From: Anaeromassilibacillus senegalensis
GTDB taxonomy: Bacteria; Bacillota; Clostridia; Oscillospirales; Acutalibacteraceae
Direction of reading: 5' to 3'
NCBI RefSeq assembly: GCF_021531715.1
Contig: NZ_JAFBIT010000003.1
Span: forward strand, 186,001 to 250,000
DNA: 64,000 nt
In this document: in pieces, positions 55,643 through 64,000 of the stretch
Layout of the letters: each line of letters opens with the position of its first letter
Position numbering within the stretch: the stretch's first letter is position 1
Translations under genes and position numbers: made by a program
Notes under the pieces: generated by a model
Told to the model about the DNA's origin: nothing
The model's input: the letters and a program-made list of their open reading frames with translations, nothing else
Database searches by the model: none

Positions 55643-55912
55643 TTGATGCTCAAACAGGCAGCTTCTCTAAAATACCATCATGAAATCAATTTGGGAGGCC
55701 GCATTTGTTGCCGTAAAGGATGGTGCCATATTGGGGTTTTGTACGTTTTTAAAGGAAGACTTTTATCCCGAAAACCGCTATTTCCCCTGGATCAGTTCTA
55801 TTTTTGTGGCCGAAGATGCGCGCGGGAACAGAATCAGCCATAAGATGATTGAGCATGTCATCGCGTACGCGAAAACAAAAGGGTTTTCCTGCGTGTATAT
55901 TCCCTCAGATAT
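55643..55912 (+). pseudogene. Broken GNAT acetyltransferase fragment
   Basis: Two frames together give part of a GNAT: MLKQAASLKYHHEI in the frame from 55643, then a shift near 55690, then WEAAFVAVKDGAILGFCTFL...VAEDARGNRISHKMIEHVIAYAKTKGFSCVYIPSD in the frame from 55680. The N-terminal and the final C-terminal parts are missing. The second frame runs without a stop into an ArsR-type regulator. Confidence 0.65.
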
Positions 55913-56273
55913 GAAACCGTTCATGCACGAAGAGGTACAGCATCTCGCGCGGGAATTTCAGGAAAACCGGAAAATCCTGCTGGCGCTCGGGGATGAAAAC
56001 CGGCAGCATATGATGCTGGAAATAATGCGGATGGGCGAATGCCGCGGCGTGCGGGTCGGTGCGATCACGGAAAGGACGCATCTTTCCCGTCCGGCTGTGT
56101 CCCATCATCTTCGGGTGCTTCGGGAAGCCGGGCTCATCAAAATGCGCAGGGAAGGAACCAAAAACTATTACTACTTCGATGCGGACACCGAGGCGATGGC
56201 CAGTCTGCTGCGCATGCTGGAGCACGCGCGGAAGGTTATGGCAGCGCTCCCTGACCGAACCGATGAAGATTAA
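55680..56273 (+). CDS. ArsR-family regulator fused in frame to a GNAT fragment
   Basis: The open frame encodes 197 residues. Residues 1-77 are the GNAT fragment; residues 78-197 are a complete-looking ArsR/SmtB winged-helix repressor (ILLALGDENRQHMMLEIM, then ERTHLSRPAVSHHLRVLREAGLIKMRREGTKNYYYFD). No metal-binding Cys pair is seen. The regulator's own start would be the ATG near 55911, but it has no clear ribosome site. A deletion that joined two genes is the likely cause. A shortened nitroreductase frame follows 18 bp later. Confidence 0.7.
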   Translation: MKSIWEAAFVAVKDGAILGFCTFLKEDFYPENRYFPWISSIFVAEDARGNRISHKMIEHVIAYAKTKGFSCVYIPSDMKPFMHEEVQHLAREFQENRKILLALGDENRQHMMLEIMRMGECRGVRVGAITERTHLSRPAVSHHLRVLREAGLIKMRREGTKNYYYFDADTEAMASLLRMLEHARKVMAALPDRTDED

Positions 56274-56291
56274 GACAGGAGGAACGGCAAT

Positions 56292-56456
56292 ATGGATCTT
56301 TTAGAAGCGATGAACCAGCAGAAATTCCGGCTGGAGCTCGACGGCAGCACGATAACCGCAAAAGCGGGCGTCGGTTTTTACAGCAAGATCGATCTCGGAA
56401 TCGTGAAGTATCACTTCGAGATCGGCGCGGGAAAAGAAAATTTCACTTGGCGGTGA
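56292..56456 (+). pseudogene. Internally deleted nitroreductase
   Basis: A 54-codon frame with a good AGGAGG site. The first residues MDLLEAMNQ are a typical nitroreductase start and the last part (IDLGIVKYHFEIGAGKENFTW) is a typical nitroreductase end, but the roughly 150 residues between them are gone. The ArsR gene before it may once have controlled it. Confidence 0.55.
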
Positions 56457-56461
56457 TTTTG

Positions 56462-56487
56462 CCCCGGCTCAACGAGCCGGGGTTTTT
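56462..56487 (+). terminator. Terminator of the ArsR/nitroreductase remnant
   Basis: A perfect CCCCGGCTC / GAGCCGGGG stem with a three-base loop and TTTTT. Confidence 0.9.
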
Positions 56488-56495
56488 CACGCCTA

Positions 56496-56524
56496 TTGAC
56501 AGATTTCGGCAATCCGGATAGAAT
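56496..56524 (+). promoter_or_regulatory. Promoter of the MATE gene
   Basis: TTGACA at 56496-56501, 17 bases, TAGAAT at 56519-56524. Confidence 0.88.
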
Positions 56525-56564
56525 GAAAATACACACGAATTTTTGGAAAAAGTGAGGAGTCCGA

Positions 56565-57980
56565 ATGAAAACCAAAGCACGCTTTCCGTGGAAGGCGTTT
56601 TTGAAAAGTCTTGCGGTGATCGCCATTCCGGTGGCGCTGCAGAATCTGCTGACCACCACCGGCAGCATGGTGGATACGATCATGATTGCGTCGCTGGGTG
56701 AGATTTCGGTGGGCGCGGTCGGCCTGTGCGCGCAGTTTTCGTCGCTGATGTTTTCCTGCTACTGGGGCTTTGTAGGCGGCGGCATGCTGTTCTTTGCCCA
56801 GTATTGGGGCGCACAGGATGAGGACGGCATCGACCGTTCCTACGGATTGACGTTAACCTGTATGATGACCGTGGCGGCGCTGTTCACCGGCTTTGCGCTG
56901 CTCGCGCCGGAGCTTGTCATGCGCGTGTACACGGATAAGGCGGCGATTCAGGGCATCGGCGTCGAGTATCTGCGGATTGTCGGCTTTGCGTACCCGATGC
57001 AGATTTTCTCGATGGCGATGAGCGCGCTGCTGCGCTCGACGGAGCGCGTGCGCATCCCGATGTTCGCGGCCTTCGCCTCGGTGGGAACGAATATCCTGCT
57101 CAACTGGGTGTTCATTTTCGGCAAGCTGGGCATCCCCGCCATGGGCATCCGCGGCGCGGCGCTCGCGACCACCTGCGCGGCGGCGGTCAATATGCTCGTG
57201 ATCCTGATTCTCAGCCGCGCGCAGGGTTACCCGTATCTGTTCCAGTTCCGCAAGCATTTCCGCTGGAACCGGGAGCAGGTCAAGGCGTATTTTGTCAAAT
57301 GCTTCCCGATTATTTGCAACGAGCTTCTGATCGGTGTCGGCATCATGGTGATCAATATCGTGCTCGGGCGGCAGTCGGAGCAGGCGATCGCCGCCATCGC
57401 GGTATTCCGCACGCTGGAGGGGCTTGTCATCGGTTTCTTTGCGGGCTTTTCAAACGCGGCGTCCGTGCTGGTGGGCAAGGAGGTCGGCGCCGGCGAGCTG
57501 GATACGGCATATGAGCGTGCCAAACGGCTTGTTGCGCTCTGCGGCGGCTGCATTCTGGTGATCTGTCTGCTCTTGCTTGCGGTACATAAGCCGGTGCTCT
57601 CCGCCATGAGCCTTTCGGGCGAGTCGCTGGAGATCGGCTCCGGCCTGCTGATGATCTACTGCGTCGCCGCCGTCATCCGCATGTGCAACTGGACGCAAAA
57701 CGACACTTACCGCGCCGGCGGAGACGCCACATTCGGCACGGTGCTGGAGATCACGTTCATGTATGTGCTCGTGCTGCCCGCCGTGTGCCTGACCGGCCTT
57801 GTGTGGAAGGCGCCGTTCCTCGTGATCTTTGCCTGCTGCTACATCGATGAGCCGATCCGCTTTGTGCTGATGCAGCTTCACATGTATTCGGGCAAGTGGG
57901 TGCGCCCCGTCACCGAGCTCGGTCTCGCCGCACTGCCGGCATTTCGTGAAAAACACGCGCGGGGAAAAAGGAAAACTTGA
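56565..57980 (+). CDS. MATE-family efflux transporter
   Basis: A 471-residue, twelve-helix cation-coupled exporter (IPVALQNLLTTTGSMVDTIMIASLGE at the start, NILLNWVFIFG and GAALATTCA later, two repeated halves). The exported compound is not predictable. It is monocistronic with a strong promoter and terminator. Confidence 0.92.
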   Translation: MKTKARFPWKAFLKSLAVIAIPVALQNLLTTTGSMVDTIMIASLGEISVGAVGLCAQFSSLMFSCYWGFVGGGMLFFAQYWGAQDEDGIDRSYGLTLTCMMTVAALFTGFALLAPELVMRVYTDKAAIQGIGVEYLRIVGFAYPMQIFSMAMSALLRSTERVRIPMFAAFASVGTNILLNWVFIFGKLGIPAMGIRGAALATTCAAAVNMLVILILSRAQGYPYLFQFRKHFRWNREQVKAYFVKCFPIICNELLIGVGIMVINIVLGRQSEQAIAAIAVFRTLEGLVIGFFAGFSNAASVLVGKEVGAGELDTAYERAKRLVALCGGCILVICLLLLAVHKPVLSAMSLSGESLEIGSGLLMIYCVAAVIRMCNWTQNDTYRAGGDATFGTVLEITFMYVLVLPAVCLTGLVWKAPFLVIFACCYIDEPIRFVLMQLHMYSGKWVRPVTELGLAALPAFREKHARGKRKT

Positions 57981-57989
57981 TTGCAGAAC

Positions 57990-58018
57990 AAAGGGTGTGC
58001 CGCAAAGCACACCCTTTT
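57990..58018 (+). terminator. Terminator of the MATE gene
   Basis: AAAGGGTGTGC pairs with GCACACCCTTT, then TTG; it also lies just after the gluQRS end on the other strand. Confidence 0.85.
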
Positions 58019-58030
58019 TGCCCGCAAAAA

Positions 58031-59014
58031 TCAGCGGATATTCGACCGGAGTGACGTACCATCATCGACGGATATTTCACCTGGCGCGGCAAAGTTTTCC
58101 GGAACGGTAATGGTCGCGCGGGAGAGATCGGCCTTCGGGAAAAGCGGGATCAGCTCCCGCGCGGTGACGGGCTCGGCACGGTCGAGCATCCCGAGCAGAT
58201 ATGCGATGCGCCCGCAGAGCACCTCCGGCGTGAACCGCTCGCGCAGCACGCCGATGTCAAGGTCTCGCTCGCGCTTGCTCAGGCGGCGTCCCTCGGGATT
58301 TACGAGCAGCGGGACGTGCCCGTAGCGCGGCGGCTTTGCGCCGAGTGCTTCAAAAAGACGGAGCTGGCAGGCGGTAGAGGCGAGCAGGTCGCGTCCTCGG
58401 ATGACCTCTGTCACGCCCATCTCGGCGTCGTCCACGGAGACCGCAAGCTGGTAGGCGTGTACGCCGTCGCTGCGGCGGACGACGAAATCGCCGAATGTGC
58501 GCTGCACGTCGAAGCCTTGTACGCCGAGAAACAGATCGTCAAACCGGGTTTCACCCTCTGGGGCGCGAAAGCGCAGGGCAGGCGCGCGGACGGCGCTCTT
58601 CTGCGCGATCTCCTCCGGGGTGAGATCGCGGCATGTGCCCGGGTAACGGAAAACGCCGTCGCTGTCGTGCGGAGCGGAGGCGGCGTGGAGCTGCGCGCGG
58701 GTGCAGAAACACGGGTACACGAGCCCGCGTGCTTTAAGTGCTTCGAGCGCACGCTCGTATTCGGCGCGGCGCTCGCTCTGATAATATGGCCCGATGTCCC
58801 AGTCCAGTCCGAGCCAGCGCAGGTCGTCGCAGAGCTGCTCCGCGTAGGCACGCTTGCAGCGGTCGGGGTCGAGGTCTTCGATGCGCAGGAGCATCTCGCC
58901 GTTCTGATGTCGCACCGAGAGCCACGCGAGCAGCGCGCAGCAGAGATTGCCGAGGTGCATTCGCCCCGAGGGGCTCGGCGCGAACCGCCCGCGCACCGGT
59001 TTAGTCTGTTCCAT
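58031..59014 (-). CDS. gluQRS: Glutamyl-Q tRNA(Asp) synthetase
   Basis: A 327-residue truncated glutamyl-tRNA synthetase that puts glutamate on queuosine of tRNA-Asp. RFAPSPSGRMHLGN is the HIGH-type motif, LSKRERD the KMSKS-type motif, and CFCTRAQ...YPGTC the zinc site. There is no anticodon-binding domain, as expected for GluQRS. It overlaps the RpiR-type gene upstream by 14 bases. Confidence 0.92.
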   Translation of the reverse strand: MEQTKPVRGRFAPSPSGRMHLGNLCCALLAWLSVRHQNGEMLLRIEDLDPDRCKRAYAEQLCDDLRWLGLDWDIGPYYQSERRAEYERALEALKARGLVYPCFCTRAQLHAASAPHDSDGVFRYPGTCRDLTPEEIAQKSAVRAPALRFRAPEGETRFDDLFLGVQGFDVQRTFGDFVVRRSDGVHAYQLAVSVDDAEMGVTEVIRGRDLLASTACQLRLFEALGAKPPRYGHVPLLVNPEGRRLSKRERDLDIGVLRERFTPEVLCGRIAYLLGMLDRAEPVTARELIPLFPKADLSRATITVPENFAAPGEISVDDGTSLRSNIR

Positions 59015-59795
59015 TTGCTTTCCCTCCCATCAAAGCCGCTGTCCGCTGGGCAATCAGGCTCGCGATGAGCTGAAGCTGGTAAGGATGCGAGACAAAATCC
59101 TGCTCGGAGGAAAAGGTCAGCACCGAGGCGTGCGGCAGCCGTGCGGCAGCCTGTGCGTCGCTCGTGATGAACCACAGCGCCGGACGGTCCGCAGCGTGCA
59201 GAATTCTCTGCGGCAGACCGTAGTTGAAATACACGCCGGTGTAGCTGAAAATCACAATTGTCTCCCCGCGCTGTGCGGCGCTGAGGTAATCCATCTGCTC
59301 GCGCAGCGTGATTTTGGTGACGGCGGATCTGCCGAGCATCACGAGGTCGCTTTGCAGGTTCATCGCGGCGGTTTCGCCCTTCAAAAGCCCGAATACGGCG
59401 ATTTTTTCGGCTGTGCACAGCGCGGTGGCGAGACGGTCGAGCGCGGCGTAATCGAGTGTTTCGGCGGCAAGGCGCAGGCTGTTCTGCACCTTTTCGGTGA
59501 AGAGCTGCCCTTGTTCCCGTGCGGAAAGCGCGCCGCCGTACAGCTTGAAGGTGCGCTCGCTGGTACGCAGCAGGTCGCGCAGCTCGGTGAAGTCCTCCAG
59601 CCCGATTTCGCGGCAGAAGCGGCTAATGGAGCTTTTCGAGACGTAGCAGGCGGCGGCAAGCTGCTCAACGCCGAGATCCTCTGTCTCCTGTACGTGCGCC
59701 AGAAGATACGATGCGATCCGGCAGTTTGTAGAATCCGACCGTCCTGCCGCAAGCTCTGCCAGCAGGACGACCGGCAGTTTTCCGTAACCGAACAT
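59001..59795 (-). CDS. MurR/RpiR-family transcriptional regulator
   Basis: A 264-residue regulator with an N-terminal helix-turn-helix (about 15-75, LAAACYVSKSSISRFCREIGL) and a C-terminal SIS domain (about 110-235) that binds a sugar phosphate. AAGGAGG lies before ATG 59795. It overlaps gluQRS, so the two are coupled although no functional link is obvious. Confidence 0.88.
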   Translation of the reverse strand: MFGYGKLPVVLLAELAAGRSDSTNCRIASYLLAHVQETEDLGVEQLAAACYVSKSSISRFCREIGLEDFTELRDLLRTSERTFKLYGGALSAREQGQLFTEKVQNSLRLAAETLDYAALDRLATALCTAEKIAVFGLLKGETAAMNLQSDLVMLGRSAVTKITLREQMDYLSAAQRGETIVIFSYTGVYFNYGLPQRILHAADRPALWFITSDAQAAARLPHASVLTFSSEQDFVSHPYQLQLIASLIAQRTAALMGGKANGTD

Positions 59796-59859
59796 GGCGG
59801 CGCCCTCCTTTGTTTGTTGCTGGTACCAGTATAGCAGATTTTGCGCGGCGGAACAAGTC

Positions 59860-61023
59860 TCAGCCGATGCCGCCGACCTGCGGATACAGCGTCCGCGCGC
59901 GCAGCCATGCGGTGTTTGCGCCGAGCGTTTCTGCAATCAACAGTGCGAACGGGTACGGCGTGGCGGGACCCTGGCTCGTTATGAGGTTTTGGTCTTTGAC
60001 GGCAACCGTCTCGCTGAACAGCGCGCCGGGCAGCTTTTCGGCGTAGCCCGTATAGCCGGTCATGCGCTTGCCCGCGATGACCTCTGCCGCAGCGAGGACG
60101 GTTGTGCCGGAGCACATGGCGGCAAGGTATTTGCCCGGCATATCGTTCATCGTGCGCAAGAGCGCGGTCACGTCGGGATTGCGGCGCAGGTTCTCCCCGC
60201 CCGGTCTGCCGCCGGGCAGCACGACCACGTCGTAGGCGGAAACATCCGCGCCGAACGGGCGGTCGCCGTACAGCATCATGCCGTGCATACCGCGCACGAG
60301 CGGCGCACCGAAATAAAATGTGTCGCAGCAAAAACCGAGGCGGCGCAGCAGGTCGACGATCGTCATCGTTTCGCCCTCTTCGAAGCCTTCCGCCATCAGG
60401 ACGGCGATGCGTTCCTGCCGCGTTTCGGCGTCGGCTGCGGGGAGCGCGTTTGGAAGCGGAACGGCGCGGCTCGGGTCAAACGAATGGCTGTACACCATGC
60501 GACTTTCCACGGCGGCGCGGTCGGCGCCGAGCTGCTCCAGCAGCGCATAGGAGAACGCGTAAACGGCGGCAGGACCCATACCGGTGACGAGCTTGCCGTC
60601 GCACACGACGGACTCCGCGCAGAAGTGACCGGCGGAGATGGTGGCAGCGACGGTTGGGTAGGCGGTGAAGCGGCGGTTTTCGAGCAGACCGGCGTCCGAA
60701 AGCACGACAGGCGCGGCGCAGAGCGCAGCGAGGCAGCGGTCGGCGGCAGCGGCTTCACACAACAGCGTGCGCACGCGCGGATGTTGACGCAGCGCTTCGA
60801 CCGCCGCATAGCCGCCGGGCAGCACGATGAGGTCGGGCAGCGTCGTCAGGTCGTCCAGCGTGCAGTCCGCGCGGAGCGTGATGCCGTGCGCACCGGTGAC
60901 GTCCGGATCGCCCACGGAGACGGCTTTCGCGTCCACGGCGCCACGGCGCAGAATATCGACGACGGTCAGCGCCTCGCTTTCCTCGAAGCCGGGCGCAAAA
61001 AGAACAACAGCAGTTTTCATCAT
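59860..61023 (-). CDS. Tandem DJ-1/PfpI-family protein
   Basis: A 387-residue protein made of two DJ-1/PfpI domains (about 1-190 and 205-387). Each starts with the family pattern (VVLFAPGFEESEALTVVDILRR; AVLMAEGFEEGETMTIVDLLRR) and has its nucleophile-elbow Cys (AALCAAPVVL; AAMCSGTTVL) with the partner Glu. Single-domain members act as glyoxalase- or deglycase-like enzymes or chaperones. It overlaps the broken MFS gene upstream (ATGA). Confidence 0.9.
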   Translation of the reverse strand: MMKTAVVLFAPGFEESEALTVVDILRRGAVDAKAVSVGDPDVTGAHGITLRADCTLDDLTTLPDLIVLPGGYAAVEALRQHPRVRTLLCEAAAADRCLAALCAAPVVLSDAGLLENRRFTAYPTVAATISAGHFCAESVVCDGKLVTGMGPAAVYAFSYALLEQLGADRAAVESRMVYSHSFDPSRAVPLPNALPAADAETRQERIAVLMAEGFEEGETMTIVDLLRRLGFCCDTFYFGAPLVRGMHGMMLYGDRPFGADVSAYDVVVLPGGRPGGENLRRNPDVTALLRTMNDMPGKYLAAMCSGTTVLAAAEVIAGKRMTGYTGYAEKLPGALFSETVAVKDQNLITSQGPATPYPFALLIAETLGANTAWLRARTLYPQVGGIG

Positions 61024-61611
61024 GACAGATTTCCTTTCTTTTTCTTGAGTATAAAGTTTAAGGCGGCGAGCAGGCAGAGATTGATGCAGTCAAACGCCAG
61101 CCCGCCCCAGATTGCGGCGCGGTAAGTGCCGGTCAGGTCAAAGACCAGACCGATGATGGTGAGGGAGGAGGCGCTGCCGACGCTTGTGAGCACCGTGAGC
61201 ACGGAATAAACGGAGGCATACTGCTCCGCACCGAAGAGACGGCGCGTGACGAGCGGAATGCCGACCGCCCCGACCGAGTAGACGGTGCCGTAGAAGAAGG
61301 CGGCAGCCAGGAACGCGTACGGCGTCTGAACGGGAAGCAGCGCCAGCGCAAGAAGCGCGCCGCCGTTCACGAGGATCATCAGCGTGCACGCGCGCATCGG
61401 ACCGATGCGGTCACTCAGCGTGCCGATGACAAGCTTCGACAGGATGTTGCCGACCATGCTTGCCGAAACCATCGCCGCGCCCGACGCCGAGCGCTTCGGA
61501 AACCGGCGTATAGAATACGCCCATGGCGTTCGTGCAGATGCCGATGGAGCTTGCGGCAAGACCGCAGCAGGCGATGACGGTCAGCCAATGCCGTATGGTT
61601 TTTTGTTGCAT
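61020..61611 (-). pseudogene. Broken MFS transporter (frameshift and internal deletion)
   Basis: From ATG 61611 one frame encodes the first helix of an MFS protein (HWLTVIACCGLAASSIGICTNAMGVFYTPVSEALG); near 61485 the reading frame must change, and the rest (AMVSASMVGNILSKLVIGTLSDRIG onward) is the C-terminal half of an MFS carrier with about five helices. Some 180 residues from the middle are absent. A GAAAGGA site and a terminal overlap with the DJ-1 gene remain. Confidence 0.75.
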
Positions 61612-61707
61612 ACGCGTTTTTCCTTTCCGTTTTTGTTTCTGCTCTCAATATATCACAAAAAGGCGGGAAAAGCCGGATTTTTCCGAAAATGGGAAAACCG
61701 GCGGCGA

Positions 61708-61736
61708 TTGACAACGCCGGCGAAAAACGATACAAT
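61708..61736 (+). promoter_or_regulatory. Promoter of the DUF4317 gene
   Basis: TTGACA at 61708-61713, 17 bases, TACAAT at 61731-61736. Confidence 0.88.
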
Positions 61737-61772
61737 AGGTCGTGCATTTTGCTCAAAAGGAGTGCGGACGCC

Positions 61773-62912
61773 ATGAACGAAAAGGAAATATCAGAGATCC
61801 GGCGCAGGTTTCGCTCGGACAAAAGCAACATCACCCATGTGCGCGGGTGCTATGTCAACGAGCGGCAGGAGATCGTCTCGGAGTTTGACCAGTCGCTCGT
61901 GCTGATGCCGCAGGAGGAGAGCGAAAACCTGCTCGCGGTGCTGCGGCGCACGCTTTCGGGTACGCTCGGCAAAAATCTCATCGACATGCCGTTTTCGACG
62001 GCGCAGGTCGTGGACAGCGACGAGCACCGGCTCCTGATGGCGCTGCGCGACTCCGCCCTCGGCGACGAGGACGCCGTGCATGCCTTCTTTGAAAAGGTGA
62101 TGGAGTCGTACCGTCCGGAGGGGACGTATCTGATCCTGCTCGCACACGAACCATACGACGTGCCGTACCGCGCAAAGGACGGCGCGAAGCTCGAGGATGC
62201 TTCGAGCGAGGTGTACAGCTATGTGCTGTGCAGCATCTGCCCCGTCAAGCAGACGAAGCCGGTTCTGCGCTACGATGTGCCGGAGAACGCTTTCCATAAC
62301 TGCGGTGTGGACTGGCTTGTTGCCGCACCGTCGCTCGGCTTCCTCTTCCCGGCTTTCAATGACCGAAGCTGCGACATTTACAGCGCGCTGTATTATACGC
62401 GCGACGCGGCGGAAAGCCACGCCGATTTCATCGACGCCGTGTTCCGCTGTGAGCCGCCGATGCCCGCCGAAGAGCAGAAGGAGACGTTCGGCACGATTCT
62501 CGGCGACGCGCTCGGCGAAGCGTGCAGCTTTGAGGTGGTGCAGTCCGTACATAGTGGGCTGTGCGGGATGATCGAGGAGCATAAGGTCAACAAGGAAATT
62601 GAACCGCTCGTGATCTCCAAGGGCACGGTGAAAACGATGCTCACCGCCTGCGGCGTTTCGGGCGAGCAGGTGCAGTCGTTCGACGAGAAGTACACCGAGA
62701 ACTTCGGCGATACGTCGCTCAGCCCGAGAAATCTTGTGGAGACAAAAAAGTTTGAGGTTACGATGCCGGACGTCACGATCCGCGTCAATCCCGAGCGCAG
62801 CGATCTCATCGAGACGCGCGTCATCGACGGCGCGCGGTACATCCTCATCCGCGCCGAGGAAGGTGTGGAGGTCAACGGCGTGAGTATCCGTATTGAAGAG
62901 GAAGAAACATAA
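61773..62912 (+). CDS. DUF4317-family protein
   Basis: A 379-residue cytoplasmic protein of a Firmicute family with no known role. The N-terminus MNEKEISEIRRRFRSDKSNIT and VRGCYVNERQEIVSEF, followed by LSGTLGKNLIDMPF, are typical. No membrane helix or catalytic motif is evident; the C-terminal part ends in a short beta-rich domain. AAAGGAG lies before ATG 61773. It stands alone. Confidence 0.88.
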   Translation: MNEKEISEIRRRFRSDKSNITHVRGCYVNERQEIVSEFDQSLVLMPQEESENLLAVLRRTLSGTLGKNLIDMPFSTAQVVDSDEHRLLMALRDSALGDEDAVHAFFEKVMESYRPEGTYLILLAHEPYDVPYRAKDGAKLEDASSEVYSYVLCSICPVKQTKPVLRYDVPENAFHNCGVDWLVAAPSLGFLFPAFNDRSCDIYSALYYTRDAAESHADFIDAVFRCEPPMPAEEQKETFGTILGDALGEACSFEVVQSVHSGLCGMIEEHKVNKEIEPLVISKGTVKTMLTACGVSGEQVQSFDEKYTENFGDTSLSPRNLVETKKFEVTMPDVTIRVNPERSDLIETRVIDGARYILIRAEEGVEVNGVSIRIEEEET

Positions 62913-62916
62913 AAAC

Positions 62917-62957
62917 AGCGGGCATTGCCGATCGGAAAACCGGCAATGCCCGCTTTG
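62917..62957. terminator. Bidirectional terminator between DUF4317 and the Na/Pi cotransporter
   Basis: A perfect 14-bp stem (62917-62930 with 62941-62954) with T runs on both sides. Confidence 0.88.
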
Positions 62958-62979
62958 CTGTGCGAAAAATCAGGATGGA

Positions 62980-64000
62980 TTATACCGCCTCAAAAGCCAC
63001 GGGCTGTGAAATCTGCGCCATGGCTTCGCCAATGTTCAGAATGTGATCGCCGATGCGCTCGAAATCCGTGAGCAGCTCGGAATAGAGGACGGCGGATTCA
63101 TCGTCCGCGCCGTTGTGCATGCGCTGGATCTGGTTCTGCCGGAGCGCAAGCGTCATGTCGTCGATCTTTTGCTCCAGCTGTGCGATCTGCTCGAGCCGTT
63201 CGGTTGTGATCGATTCAAGCGGATAGACGAGCTGCATCGCCGCAAGGCTCACGTCCTGCATCTGCACGATTTCCTTGCGCACGGCTTCGGAAAACACAAG
63301 GTTCTTTTCCGCCATGCGCTTTGTGTATTCGCTGATATTCATCGCGTGGTCGCCGATGCGCTCAAGGTTGCCGGCAATCTTGAAGAACATACTGATCTGC
63401 GCGGAGTCGCGCTCGTTCGTTTCGTGGACGATAACCGTCGAGATGTAGCGCGAGATTTCTTTGTTGAGATAGTCGATCGTTTCTTCCGCATCCTCCACAT
63501 CGGGCAGCCGCTTCGGGATGCCGTCCAGCACGGTGAGGAAGCTCTCGCGGACATTCGTCTCCACGATTTCCGCCATGCGGTTCAGCTCGCGGCTGATGCC
63601 GGTCAGCACGATGGCGGAGGTGCCGATGCGGTGCTCCCGGGAGGTGTCCACCGGCTTGATGTACATCAGGCAGCGCTGGTTGATGTTTCCCGAGGTGTGG
63701 TCGGGCAGGATATGCTCCGCGATTTTGGCAAGCTGTGTGCCGAAGGGCAAAAGCAGAAGCGTTGTGGCGATATTAAACAGCGTGTGCATCGCGGCGATCT
63801 GCCCGGCGGGGCTTGCTGGCAGCATCGATTCGACGAGCGAGGTCAATGGCGTGAGCATACAGAGCACGGTGAACAGTGTGGTGCCGATGATGTTGAACAG
63901 AAGATGGATAATCGTTGTGCGCTTTGCGCTGCGGTTTGTGCCGATGGAAGCGAGCACCGCCGTGACGCAGGTGCCGATGTTCTGGCCGAACAGGATGTAG
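62980..64000 (-). CDS. Na/Pi cotransporter family protein with PhoU-like domain (5' end beyond the window)
   Basis: The last 340 residues of an NptA/YjbB-type protein. The visible part begins in the second membrane repeat (GQNIGTCVTAVLASIGTN, which carries the Q-x-x-x-T phosphate/sodium motif), continues through two more helices and ends in a cytoplasmic PhoU-like helical domain (about the last 220 residues, with NLERIGDHAMNISEY and DFERIGDHILNIGEA). It would export or import phosphate with sodium. No stop or frame break is seen. Confidence 0.93.
   Translation of the reverse strand, partial: YILFGQNIGTCVTAVLASIGTNRSAKRTTIIHLLFNIIGTTLFTVLCMLTPLTSLVESMLPASPAGQIAAMHTLFNIATTLLLLPFGTQLAKIAEHILPDHTSGNINQRCLMYIKPVDTSREHRIGTSAIVLTGISRELNRMAEIVETNVRESFLTVLDGIPKRLPDVEDAEETIDYLNKEISRYISTVIVHETNERDSAQISMFFKIAGNLERIGDHAMNISEYTKRMAEKNLVFSEAVRKEIVQMQDVSLAAMQLVYPLESITTERLEQIAQLEQKIDDMTLALRQNQIQRMHNGADDESAVLYSELLTDFERIGDHILNIGEAMAQISQPVAFEAV

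Overview
This window looks like chromosome from a GC-rich, spore-forming member of the Firmicutes (class Clostridia, most like the gut Oscillospiraceae; inferred from content, not from a search). The reasons are sporulation genes (ylbJ, yqfC, yqfD, a SpoVB-like flippase), the Firmicute order yqfC-yqfD-phoH-ybeY-dgkA-era-small ORF-recO, a CBS-type family II pyrophosphatase, strong AGGAGG ribosome sites and sigma-A promoters with 17-bp spacers. Dense GC-rich coding makes long antisense open frames common; these were left out.

Layout. 0-2.0 kb: the end of a mobile element with a TnpX-type large serine recombinase. 2.1-3.2 kb: a Fur-family regulator behind a 7-1-7 operator, followed by a divergent PTPS-fold protein with a zinc ribbon. 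3.4-9.7 kb: glyQS, an NSS-type symporter, a proline-rich membrane protein, a DUF3810 pair and a GNAT enzyme. 9.7-18.9 kb: the sporulation and housekeeping block from ylbJ to mutS2. 19.0-19.9 kb: a TPM-domain protein. 20.0-25.1 kb (minus): a four-gene operon of MBOAT acyltransferase, DHHW/AlgJ-like protein, FkbH-like HAD protein and acyl carrier protein, which parallels the Dlt system and is the most interesting system here. 25.3-26.1 kb: a broken tRNA-Arg-like gene, an intact tRNA-Arg(CCT) and an integrase remnant. 26.1-32.7 kb: an MFS transporter, a TIM-barrel isomerase and a sugar ABC importer without its ATPase. 32.7-39.3 kb: SpoVB-like flippase, prmA, an M24 peptidase, a tandem GNAT and a carboxylesterase. 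39.5-43.8 kb (minus): isomerase, Gfo/Idh oxidoreductase, proS and acpP.

43.8-52.1 kb is a nearly complete shikimate, phenylalanine and tyrosine pathway: aroE-aroK, then an aromatic-rich leader peptide with a terminator, then aroF-tyrA-aroB-aroA-aroC-pheA. Only 3-dehydroquinate dehydratase is missing from the window. A GNAT, a MazG-like protein and the pyrophosphatase follow. 54.8-56.5 kb (tRNA-Ala, a small AT-rich membrane protein, repeats and decayed genes) is an accessory patch. 56.5-64 kb holds a MATE exporter, gluQRS with an RpiR regulator, a tandem DJ-1 protein, a broken MFS gene, a DUF4317 protein and a truncated Na/Pi cotransporter.

The housekeeping blocks are ordinary. The interest lies in the Dlt-like FkbH/ACP/MBOAT operon, the aromatic attenuator, several large palindromes at promoters, the Fur-linked PTPS protein that lacks its catalytic cysteine, and three zones of gene decay near tRNAs or mobile DNA.
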